Below are positions 1 through 7,137 of a stretch of DNA of 64,000 nt, piece after piece (positions within the stretch are counted from its first letter, which is position 1; each line of letters opens with the position of its first letter). Source of the stretch: SB15 sp964639245. Lineage in GTDB: Bacteria; Chloroflexota; Anaerolineae; Aggregatilineales; J027. The position numbers were made by a program, and so were the translations under genes. The notes beneath the pieces are model-generated. The model worked only from the letters and a program-made list of their open reading frames with translations. It made no database searches and was not told where the DNA came from. The DNA is taken from assembly GCA_964639245.1 (NCBI GenBank), contig CAZXCU010000003.1:186001-250000 (forward strand). The letters run 5' to 3'.

Positions 1-1
1 G

Positions 2-2434
2 CGCCAAGTCATTGACGCTGCGCCGGCCATGATTTTCGTCAAAAATTACGAAGGGCAGTTTGAAGTTGTTAATCAAGCGACTGCCAACATTTATCAAACC
101 ACTCCGATGAACTTGATGGGCAAAACCGACGCAGATTTTAATCCGAATGTGGATGAAGTGCAGGCGTTTTTGGAAGCCGATAAAAAGGTGATGAAGGCGG
201 GTCAGCCCTTTACAATTGAAGAACCTGTTTCTAACGCGAAGGGTGAAACCCGCTGGTTTCGTACCACCAAAGTCCCGATTTACGATACCAACCAGCAATC
301 TAATAAATTGGTCGGTGTGGCGGTGGACATCACCGAGCGCCGCCAAGCAGAAGAAAACCTCAAGCAGGTGAATGAACAACTTTCGTTGATTCTGGAAAAC
401 TTGCCGCTCGTCTCCTATACCCTTTCGCTCAAAACCGGAGCGCAGCCATTCCACGCCAGCTATGTAGGGGCAAGCATCCAGACCATTACCGGGTACACTG
501 TTGAGGATTTTGCCGCCAAACCGGACTTATGGCTCGACAACCTGCATCCCGATGACCAAGCCTCCATTCTGGGCAGCATGACCAAAGTGATGCAGCAAGA
601 CATGAATCAGTATGAATATCGCTGGAAACATGCCGATGGGCAATATCGCTGGATTCTGGATGTGCAGCGTTTGGTGCGCGATACCGAAGGCAATCCCCAT
701 TATATTGCTGGCACATGGTTGGACATCACCGAACGCAAACAGGCCGAAGAAGCCCTTATTGTGACCGAAGAGCGCTTCCAATTGGCGCTGCAAGGGGCGG
801 ACTTGGGGTTGTGGGACTGGGATGTTCAAACGGGCAGGGTCACTTTTAATGAGCGCTGGGCCGAAATGGTGGGATATACCCTAAGCGAAATTGAACCCAA
901 TGTCAGCGTCTGGGAAAAATTAGTCCTCCCAGAGGATATGCCGCACATTACCGAAGTGCTAACCGCACATCTTGAAGGACGCACACCCTTTTATGAAACC
1001 GAACACCGGATGGTTGCCAAAAATGGTGACATCAAGTGGATTTTGGACAAAGGGCGGGTGTTTGAACGCACCCCCGATGGCAAACCCCTGCGTGCCATTG
1101 GCACCCATCTGGACATCACCGAACGTAAACGCCTTGAAGCGGAACGTGAAGTGCTGTTCAAACAAACTGAAAATCAATATCAGTTGAGCCGCACCCTAGC
1201 GACGGTTCGCAGCAACCAAGAATTCACCCAGACCATTCGCCAAACCCTGCCGGGGACAAGCTGTGATGGGCTGGCAATGTTCAGCGTCGAATTGGATAAA
1301 AACGGGCAGCCAGACTGGGCAGAATTGGTTGCTGCCCAAACCAATAATTTGCCGATGGGAACACGGTATAAAATTGCGGACATGCCCTTTGCCCACTTCT
1401 GGTTTAAAAATCAGCAAGAGCCGCAATTGGTTGAAGATGTCGCCACCGACTCCCGCATAGACAACATTTCTAGGGTCATCTTTAGCGGATTGGGCATTTG
1501 TTCTGTAGCGATTGTTCCCTTAAATGTCGCTGGGCGCTGGGTGGGGGTGCTGTCCTTCACATGGAACACGCCCCATACCTTTACTGAACAGGAAATCGCC
1601 TTCTACCGGGCGCTACCCTCGCTGGCTGCGCCGGTGGCAGACAACCTGCACTTGCTCAAAGAATTGCAAAAAACCGTCCAAGATTTAAAAGTGGCGAATC
1701 GGCTTGCCAAAGAGAATGCCCGCCTGAAATCCGAATTTTTAGCCACCATGTCGCATGAACTGCGGACTCCGATGAATGCGATTGAAGGCTTCACCAGCAT
1801 CATGCTCAGCAATATGGGGGTGGAACTCCCCCCGCAAGGCCGTAAGATGCTCGAACGGGTGAGCTTGAACAGCAAACGCCTGCTCCAACTGATTAATGAC
1901 TTCCTTGACCTCTCGCGGATTGAATCGGGGCGGATGGAATTAGCCAATATGCCGATGACTCCGGCTGCCTTAGCAGACAAATGGCGGGATGCTCTGGTGG
2001 TGTTAGCTGAAAATAAAAAACTGGCGTTTGAGGTGACGGTTGACCCCAGCCTGCCGACCACCCTTTATGGGGACGAAGAATCGCTCTCCAAAATTGTCAT
2101 CAATTTGTTGAGTAACGCCATCAAATTTACCCATCAAGGCAAAGTCGCGCTCGATTTGCAAAATCGGGGCAAAGAGTGGGCGATTCTCGTGACGGATACC
2201 GGCATTGGCATCCCGCCGCACGCCCGCGAATACATTTTTGATGAATTCCGCCAACTTGACCAATCTTCTAAACGCTTATATGGCGGCACAGGTTTAGGAT
2301 TGGCAATTGTCCAAAAGCTCCTCCGGGCGATGGGCGGCACAGTCACGGTAGACAGCGAAGTTGGCAAAGGCAGCACCTTCACGGTCTTGCTCCCCCTATC
2401 CACCGCCGCAGAACAAACTATTCAGGGAGGCTAG
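2..2434 (+). CDS. PAS/GAF sensor histidine kinase, 5' end outside the window
   Basis: Cytoplasmic sensor kinase; the reading frame is open to the left edge, so the N-terminus is missing. Counting from the ATG at base 29, three PAS domains occupy about residues 1-100, 112-240 and 243-375, each closing with the usual DITER(R/K) motif. A GAF-like segment (about 390-560) follows. The HisKA H-box MSHELRTPMN puts the phospho-accepting histidine near residue 576. The ATPase has NLLSNAIKF (N-box), DTGIGIP (G1) and GTGLGLAI (G2), so it should be active. No membrane segment is visible in the part present. The next gene, a receiver, starts 3 bases after the stop, and a second receiver and a STAS-like gene follow in the same direction, suggesting a phosphorelay operon. 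The ligand is unknown. Confidence 0.93.
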   Translation, partial: RQVIDAAPAMIFVKNYEGQFEVVNQATANIYQTTPMNLMGKTDADFNPNVDEVQAFLEADKKVMKAGQPFTIEEPVSNAKGETRWFRTTKVPIYDTNQQSNKLVGVAVDITERRQAEENLKQVNEQLSLILENLPLVSYTLSLKTGAQPFHASYVGASIQTITGYTVEDFAAKPDLWLDNLHPDDQASILGSMTKVMQQDMNQYEYRWKHADGQYRWILDVQRLVRDTEGNPHYIAGTWLDITERKQAEEALIVTEERFQLALQGADLGLWDWDVQTGRVTFNERWAEMVGYTLSEIEPNVSVWEKLVLPEDMPHITEVLTAHLEGRTPFYETEHRMVAKNGDIKWILDKGRVFERTPDGKPLRAIGTHLDITERKRLEAEREVLFKQTENQYQLSRTLATVRSNQEFTQTIRQTLPGTSCDGLAMFSVELDKNGQPDWAELVAAQTNNLPMGTRYKIADMPFAHFWFKNQQEPQLVEDVATDSRIDNISRVIFSGLGICSVAIVPLNVAGRWVGVLSFTWNTPHTFTEQEIAFYRALPSLAAPVADNLHLLKELQKTVQDLKVANRLAKENARLKSEFLATMSHELRTPMNAIEGFTSIMLSNMGVELPPQGRKMLERVSLNSKRLLQLINDFLDLSRIESGRMELANMPMTPAALADKWRDALVVLAENKKLAFEVTVDPSLPTTLYGDEESLSKIVINLLSNAIKFTHQGKVALDLQNRGKEWAILVTDTGIGIPPHAREYIFDEFRQLDQSSKRLYGGTGLGLAIVQKLLRAMGGTVTVDSEVGKGSTFTVLLPLSTAAEQTIQGG

Positions 2435-2437
2435 TTC

Positions 2438-2863
2438 ATGAAAGATTTACCGCCAGACTTATTAAAAGAGTGGGACATTGTGCTAGTTGAGGATGAGGAG
2501 GACAGCCAGATGGTTGCTCAGATTATCCTCGAATATTACGGCGCGAATGTGCATGTCGGGCAGAACGGCGCGGAAGGGCTAGAACAAGTCTACAATGTGC
2601 GCCCGATGTTCGTCATTTCGGATTTGTCTATGCCCGTGATGGATGGGTGGGAATTTATTCATGAAATGAAAACCTCCCCCGCCACACAGGAAATTCCGGT
2701 GATTGCCCTCACCGCCCATGCCATGACCGGAGACCGCGAACGGGCAATATCGGCGGGTTTTCACAATTATCTGACCAAACCCCTCACCGCCGACACCTTC
2801 ATTCATGATTTGGTCAAACTGCTGGTGGATATACCCGAACTGGCAGAAGCACTCAATATTTAA
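2438..2863 (+). CDS. Stand-alone response regulator receiver
   Basis: Single CheY-like receiver domain of 141 aa with no output domain. The acidic pocket is VEDEED near residues 17-22, the phospho-acceptor is D62 in SDLSMPVMDG, the switch Thr is T92 (ALTAHAM) and the conserved Lys is K114 (LTKP). A GGGAGG Shine-Dalgarno precedes the ATG and the gene begins 3 bases after the kinase stop, so it is almost certainly the cognate receiver. The closest match in this window is the receiver at 49271, which shares the IALTAHAM(T/A)GD signature and also follows a kinase directly. Without a DNA-binding domain, output must be by protein-protein contact or phosphotransfer. Confidence 0.93.
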   Translation: MKDLPPDLLKEWDIVLVEDEEDSQMVAQIILEYYGANVHVGQNGAEGLEQVYNVRPMFVISDLSMPVMDGWEFIHEMKTSPATQEIPVIALTAHAMTGDRERAISAGFHNYLTKPLTADTFIHDLVKLLVDIPELAEALNI

Positions 2864-2881
2864 GCAGGGGATGCACAACAC

Positions 2882-3259
2882 ATGAGTCACAACGATTGGC
2901 GTATTTTGGTGGTGGAAGATGACCCGGACGGGCAGGCGGTGGTGGCCCACATTTTGAATTATATGGAAATTCCCACCGATGTAGTCAGCGATGCGGAACA
3001 AGCCGAAACCTACCTGTTTGAACACGGGTATTACTATTCGGCAGTCATTATTGACCTTGCGCTGCCCGGTAAAGATGGCTGGGAATTGCTGGCTGAAATT
3101 CAGCAGACCCCCCAAACGGCGGGGCTGCCCTGTATTGCCGTGACCGCCTATCACACATCCAAACTGCGCGAAGAAGCGCTGGTCGCCGGCTTTACTGCCT
3201 ATTTTGCTAAACCGATTGATGCAACCACCTTTGCGCGTGAATTGGAATCGTTGTTGTGA
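2882..3259 (+). CDS. Second stand-alone response regulator receiver
   Basis: CheY-like receiver of 125 aa, no output domain. Key residues are VVEDD at the N-terminus, acceptor D58 in IIDLALPGKDGW, T88 in AVTAYHT and K110 in FAKPI. It differs from the receiver upstream by the AYHT signature after the switch Thr and by the LPG after the acceptor Asp; both are shared with the receiver at 49667, second in the other kinase-receiver-receiver array of this window. It follows the first receiver by 18 bases and its stop abuts the STAS-like gene, so all four genes are probably one transcript. Confidence 0.92.
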   Translation: MSHNDWRILVVEDDPDGQAVVAHILNYMEIPTDVVSDAEQAETYLFEHGYYYSAVIIDLALPGKDGWELLAEIQQTPQTAGLPCIAVTAYHTSKLREEALVAGFTAYFAKPIDATTFARELESLL

Positions 3260-3291
3260 TGAAAACTCGTTCTGCACAAGAGGCCATGACC

Positions 3292-3669
3292 ATGCAGCAT
3301 CAACTCATATGGCTCAAACAGAAACAAATTTTGGGATTGGTGTTGTCCGGTCAGCACACGCTTGCCACCTTTGAAGCCTTTGATATTGAACTGGTGGATG
3401 CCCTGAATCATGCTGATTATCCGATTGATCTGATCATTCATGTCAGGGATATGAAAACGTTTCCCACCGACCCGCGTTCCTTGAGCAATACGCTGCTGCA
3501 TCTGGAACACCCCAACTTGCGCTGGGTGTTCGTGGTGGGGGCGAACAAATTGCTCAAACTGATTCTGGTCATCGTTTGCCAGAAAGCAGACCGCCATGTG
3601 TATTTTTATGAGACGACAGAGGAAGTATTAGATTTCTTGCAAATCAAATACTCCGATTTAGAGGGGTAA
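3292..3669 (+). CDS. STAS/SpoIIAA-like protein of unknown role
   Basis: Small soluble protein of 125 aa, distal gene of the kinase-receiver-receiver cluster. Alternating hydrophobic strands and helices (QHQLIWLKQKQILGLVLSG, then DLIIHVRDM and LRWVFVVGANKLLKLI) resemble the SpoIIAA/STAS-like fold; the gene at 5458 looks like a paralogue with the same layout. The frame is also open to GTG 3256 and ATG 3259, overlapping the receiver stop, but ATG 3292 has an AAGAGG ribosome site eight bases upstream and gives the N-terminus matching the paralogue, so I chose it. A role as partner switch or output of the two receivers is inference from position; the family call is moderate. Confidence 0.7.
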   Translation: MQHQLIWLKQKQILGLVLSGQHTLATFEAFDIELVDALNHADYPIDLIIHVRDMKTFPTDPRSLSNTLLHLEHPNLRWVFVVGANKLLKLILVIVCQKADRHVYFYETTEEVLDFLQIKYSDLEG

Positions 3670-3822
3670 GTTTTGGGCTAAACCCCACCCCGGCCCTCCC
3701 CAAATTTTGAGGAGGGAAGTGGTTCAAAGAGGGGGGGGGACGTTCCGCATCGGCGGAATTTGATGTTGATTACTCGATAAACGTCGGTTATTGTGGGTGA
3801 GGGCTGTGATGCCCTCATTTTT
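3670..3822. other. Intergenic gap with G/C-rich half-palindrome
   Basis: No gene is visible. Bases about 3682-3721 contain a C-rich run followed by AAATTTTGAGGAGGG, which resembles one arm of the CCCCACCCTC...GAGGGTGGGG repeat family seen whole at 38393-38512. It lies between convergent genes (STAS-like on plus, anti-sigma-like on minus). Confidence 0.5.
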
Positions 3823-4749
3823 TTATTCCACCTGTTCCCCCATAATCGGCATCCATTGGGCGATGTCTGCGGTAGCTGTTTTGCCAATCACTGCATCAAA
3901 GGTTTCCAGTGTATCCGGGGGCAAAATCGCCACAGGCCAGAACACCTTGCCCACCATCGTTTCGGTAATTGTTTCGCCTTCGGGAATGTCTTGTAGCGCA
4001 ACCACCACTTCAAGGATTACCCCATAGGCACTGGGGAAAGCGGTGGGTACAAACGTTGGGAAAACCGTTGAGATGGTTGAAAATTGCCCATCCGCCGGAA
4101 TGAGTGTTGGGGTTGCGGTGACGACCATTGGCGGAACAACGGTGGGTTGCATCTCCATCGGGAAAGCTGTCCCCGTTGGAATTTGCGGATTCGCCTCTGG
4201 TACAAAAGTTGCCGAAGCAATGGGTGGGAGAATGTCGCCCGTGTACGGCAAAAATAACACCTGTCCTGCCACAATCACCGTATTCGGGGTTAAACAATTG
4301 GCCTGAGTCAGCGCGTCGATTGGCATGTTGAACTGCGCCGCGATGCCGGGCAGGGTATCGCCGGGCTGAACCGGATAGATGGGTAAATTGCCCTGTACCA
4401 TGCAGGCTTGGGCGCTTGGCGTGGCGGTGCTGCGCTGGCGATTTGCCCCCGCCCCTAAATTCTCCTGATGGCTGAACAAATAGAGAATCCCCGCCATGAA
4501 AATCACCACCATCACGGCGGCTACAAGGGTGATTGAAATGCGAATCGGCGGACGTTGCCCCTGTGCGGTTGTTTCCCCGATTGGAAAGGGGGAATGCAGC
4601 CGGAGTGTACCATTCATTTTGATTTTCCTTTCGTTTTTTTCCTGTAAGGCCGCCAGCAGTTTGGCTTCCAAGTTCTGCTCAAAGCGGCGGTCTGCCTGCG
4701 GGCGAGCTTGGGCAAGCAGGCGTTCTAAATCGTCATGGTTATCGTTCAT
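3823..4749 (-). CDS. Membrane anti-sigma-like protein with LysM and SAF-like domains
   Basis: 308-aa single-pass membrane protein. The cytoplasmic N-terminus (about 1-70) is charged and helical, as in anti-sigma factors, followed by one transmembrane helix at about 71-92 (ITLVAAVMVVIFMAGILYLF). Outside lies a LysM-like peptidoglycan-binding module (about 124-168: PVQPGDTLPGIAAQFN...VIVAGQVLFLPY), then a Thr/Pro-rich linker and a C-terminal SAF-like module (about 240-308: VVALQDIPEGETIT...VIGKTATADI), a fold known from CpaB/FlgA-type proteins. Its start overlaps the sigma-factor stop by 4 bases, so the pair is translationally coupled. Inference: cell-wall state is sensed outside and transmitted to the ECF sigma factor. 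The N-terminal assignment is the least certain part. Confidence 0.8.
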   Translation of the reverse strand: MNDNHDDLERLLAQARPQADRRFEQNLEAKLLAALQEKNERKIKMNGTLRLHSPFPIGETTAQGQRPPIRISITLVAAVMVVIFMAGILYLFSHQENLGAGANRQRSTATPSAQACMVQGNLPIYPVQPGDTLPGIAAQFNMPIDALTQANCLTPNTVIVAGQVLFLPYTGDILPPIASATFVPEANPQIPTGTAFPMEMQPTVVPPMVVTATPTLIPADGQFSTISTVFPTFVPTAFPSAYGVILEVVVALQDIPEGETITETMVGKVFWPVAILPPDTLETFDAVIGKTATADIAQWMPIMGEQVE

Positions 4750-5285
4750 TGCTGCTGCTCCGCCTGTTGCAATTTATGATGTAAGTCTTCCAAGCCCCGA
4801 CTCAAATGGGAGGCCACGGTGCGCTCATCCAGACCTAGCACGAGCGCGATTTCCTGATTCCGCAGTCCGCCAAAATATTTCAGGCGAATGACTTCCTGCC
4901 GTCGCTGGGGCAGCGTTTGAATTAACTGCCGCAGCAGCGCGGACGTTTCTTGCTGCATCAGGGAATGCTCAAGGGGCGGGCTGTCGCTGGTGATAGGCAT
5001 ATCCAGCGATACCAACCGCGACGGATTTTTCCGATAAAATCCGTTGACCGTGTTGGTGGCAATTTTGAACAGCCACGCCGCCAATGCGCCTTCCCCCCGA
5101 TAGGTAAACCCATCCAACCCCTCGATGGCTTTCAGGAAGGTTTCGGAGGTTAAATCTTCTGCGTCCTGACGACTGCCCACCCGTGAGGCGATGTAGCCGT
5201 AAATACGCGGAAAATACAGCCGATACAATTCCCGAAAGGCGGCGGGGTTGTGTTTAACCGCCTGTAGTAACTGGTGTTCATCCAT
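4746..5285 (-). CDS. ECF-type RNA polymerase sigma factor
   Basis: Extracytoplasmic-function sigma-70 factor. Region 2 spans about residues 15-85 (FRELYRLYFPRIYGYI, DAEDLTSETFLKAIE, AAWLFKIATNTVNGFYRK); region 4 spans about 115-170 (LPQRRQEVIRLKYFGGLRNQEIA, LDERTVASHLSRGLEDL). At 179 aa from ATG 5285 (MDEHQLL) it is typical in size. The frame stays open to 5339, but that extension has no homology-like features. It is translated just before the membrane anti-sigma-like gene (4-base overlap), the classic sigma/anti-sigma arrangement. Targets cannot be read from the window. Confidence 0.93.
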   Translation of the reverse strand: MDEHQLLQAVKHNPAAFRELYRLYFPRIYGYIASRVGSRQDAEDLTSETFLKAIEGLDGFTYRGEGALAAWLFKIATNTVNGFYRKNPSRLVSLDMPITSDSPPLEHSLMQQETSALLRQLIQTLPQRRQEVIRLKYFGGLRNQEIALVLGLDERTVASHLSRGLEDLHHKLQQAEQQQ

Positions 5286-5457
5286 GAATGTTGTCCGGTG
5301 AAACGCGCTTCTAAGAATATAAAATGCACTGGGATGCAAAATACTGCACGAAATCCGTCAAAAGTCGGAGGCAATTTCCCCCAAGCGACTGGCCTCAATT
5401 CCCTGCCAAGTCCGTAGGATAAAACCAACCAACTGAGGTAAGCGGGAGGAAACAGCG

Positions 5458-5853
5458 ATGAGCGTACAGGTTACTTGGCATTATGAGCCACACATCCTAC
5501 AAGCAACTTTTCAGGGCAGCGTCACGGTTGAAGACTCGATTCGTATGGTCAGCCGTCTGATTCACATGATGGGACATCGGATGAATCCGGTCTATCTGGT
5601 GTGTGATGTGTCGCAGATGGAAGCATTTACGGTGGATTTGCAGTTCCTTCGCAGCCTTGCCTTTGAAATCAAACTGCACAACATCGGGTTAATTGCGGTT
5701 ATCGGACGCAGCTATGCGTTTGATATGTTCATGGACACGCTCGCCCGTATTTCTGGCACTGAGATTCAATGGGTTGAGAACACCGAACAGGCCGTTGATA
5801 AGATTCTCAAATTGGAACCCGGCTTGGCCTATCAACTGGATGCACCGTGGTAA
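5458..5853 (+). CDS. STAS/SpoIIAA-like protein
   Basis: 131-aa soluble protein with a strong GGGAGGA ribosome site. Alternating strands and amphipathic helices (ILQATFQGSVTVEDSIRM, NPVYLVCDVSQM, NIGLIAVIGRSYAFDMF) fit the SpoIIAA/STAS-like fold and parallel the gene at 3292. No catalytic motif is evident. It is transcribed alone, divergently from the sigma factor and convergently with the Lrp-type regulator. A signalling or membrane-associated role is a guess from family style. Confidence 0.72.
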   Translation: MSVQVTWHYEPHILQATFQGSVTVEDSIRMVSRLIHMMGHRMNPVYLVCDVSQMEAFTVDLQFLRSLAFEIKLHNIGLIAVIGRSYAFDMFMDTLARISGTEIQWVENTEQAVDKILKLEPGLAYQLDAPW

Positions 5854-5855
5854 AT

Positions 5856-6332
5856 TTAAAATTGCGTGATGGGTTGGCAAATGGGTTGGGGCGGTACAAT
5901 TTCAGTCAGAGTCACGGTGGTGGTGACGGCTGCCCCAATTTTCCGTAAACGCGCCAGCAATTGATCCAGATGTGCCAGCGAAGTCGTCATGACTTTAGCG
6001 TGGTAGCAATCATCCCCCAGAATGGTATAACATTCACGCACTTCCGGCAGGGTCGGTAAAAGCGCTTCGATTTGCTCGACCATCTGGCGGGTGTCATCGG
6101 TGCGAATCCGAATAAAGGCCGTGACCGTCAACCCTAATTTTTCCGGCGCAAGCTCTACCCGATACCCCCGGATAATCCCCGCTTCTTCCATCCGGCGCAC
6201 CCGTTCCGCCACCGCAGGCGGAGTCAGGTTGACCCGTTTCCCCAATTCCTGAAACGACATCCGGGCATTTTCTTGCAGTGCTTCCAAGATGCGCCAGCCG
6301 GTTTCATCCAGTTGTTTGTTTTCGTAGGCCAT
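5856..6332 (-). CDS. Lrp/AsnC family transcriptional regulator
   Basis: 158 aa, the family's usual length. The N-terminal winged helix-turn-helix spans about residues 7-65 (LDETGWRILEALQENARMSFQELGKRVNLTPPAVAERVRRMEEAGIIRGY) and the C-terminal RAM/AsnC ligand-binding domain about 70-145 (AFIRIRTDD, VRECYTILGDDCYHAKV). Such proteins form octamers and respond to amino acids. It is divergent from the DUF3291 gene at 6449, which is the likeliest local target besides itself; the intervening 116 bases must hold both promoters. Confidence 0.94.
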   Translation of the reverse strand: MAYENKQLDETGWRILEALQENARMSFQELGKRVNLTPPAVAERVRRMEEAGIIRGYRVELAPEKLGLTVTAFIRIRTDDTRQMVEQIEALLPTLPEVRECYTILGDDCYHAKVMTTSLAHLDQLLARLRKIGAAVTTTVTLTEIVPPQPICQPITQF

Positions 6333-6448
6333 GAGTCATCTACTTTGTTTTCTAAAATAAACAGCCGAAAACACTTTTGATTTTGTCTTGGTGTTTTTTG
6401 ATTTTACGCTAAAGTGGATTCTATCCCATAGGATGATAAGGAAAAAAG

Positions 6449-6898
6449 ATGAAATACATACTCGCACAATTGAATATTGGACGGATGCTTGCGCCCACCG
6501 ACGATCCGTTGGTTGCCGATTTTATGAATAACCTTGAACGCATCAATGCGCTGGCGGAGCAATCGCCCGGCTTTGTGTGGCGCTATCAAGATGAAACGGG
6601 CAACGCCACCGATACCCGCCCTTACGACGACCCCTCGATTCTGATTAATTTTTCGGTCTGGGAATCGCGGGAAGCGCTGTTTAATTTTACCTATCAGAGT
6701 GAACATGTTGAATTTTTCCGTCGTCGCCGGGAATGGTTCGAGAAAATGGAACAATCCTACCTTGTGTTGTGGTGGATTCCCGAAGGACACCTGCCAACGA
6801 TTGAGGAAGCCAAAGAACGCCTTGCCCATTTGCAGGCACACGGCGCGACTCCGTATGCGTTCACGTTCAAGCAATATTTTGAACCGGAAACCGCGTAA
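6449..6898 (+). CDS. DUF3291 domain protein
   Basis: 149-aa soluble protein. The N-terminal LAQLNIGRMLAPTDDPLVADF, the SPGFVWRYQ segment and the INFSVWESREALFNFTY and EHVEFFRRRREWF blocks are characteristic of the DUF3291 family, related to the ferredoxin-like dimeric alpha-beta barrel monooxygenase fold. No function is established for the family. AAGGAAA precedes the ATG. It is divergent from the Lrp-type regulator and is a plausible target of it. Confidence 0.85.
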   Translation: MKYILAQLNIGRMLAPTDDPLVADFMNNLERINALAEQSPGFVWRYQDETGNATDTRPYDDPSILINFSVWESREALFNFTYQSEHVEFFRRRREWFEKMEQSYLVLWWIPEGHLPTIEEAKERLAHLQAHGATPYAFTFKQYFEPETA

Positions 6899-6925
6899 TC
6901 CTCATGGCTGTTTAAAATGCGCTTG

Positions 6926-6956
6926 GTAGGGGTGGGTCTATAATCCACCCCTGTAC
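6926..6956. repeat. Single GTAGGGGYGGGT palindrome (R1 family)
   Basis: GTAGGGGTGGGT, a short loop, then CCACCCCTGTAC: an imperfect hairpin immediately before the 34-bp tandem array and clearly related to it. Other members are at 16526-16563, 18411-18435 and inside hypF at 52321-52346. Confidence 0.75.
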
Positions 6957-7126
6957 AGGAATCAGGGCGGGTCAGAGACCACGCCCCTACAGGAATCAGG
7001 GCGGGTCAGAGACCACGCCCGTACAGAAATCAGGGTGGGTCAGAGACCACGCCCGTACAGAAATCAGGGCGGGTCAGAGACCACGCCCGTACAGAAATCA
7101 GGGCGGGTCAGAGACCACGCCCGTAC
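6957..7126. repeat. 34-bp tandem repeat, five copies (R1 family)
   Basis: Five contiguous 34-bp units (6957-6990, 6991-7024, 7025-7058, 7059-7092, 7093-7126) of the form AGRAATCAGGGYGGGTCAGA followed by GACCACGCCC(C/G)TAC. Differences are few: GG/GA at position 3, one T in unit 3, and CTAC instead of GTAC in unit 1. Each unit contains an imperfect hairpin GGGCG-GGTC-AGA-GACC-ACGCCC. There are no spacers between units, so it is not a CRISPR array. It lies between the DUF3291 stop and the convergent SRPBCC-PDZ-DinB gene. Confidence 0.95.
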
Positions 7127-7137
7127 CTTTGGCTATC

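Noticed and set aside
6957..7126. Possible CRISPR array
   Set aside because: The 34-bp units are directly contiguous with no unique spacers, and no cas genes are in the window; it is a simple tandem repeat.
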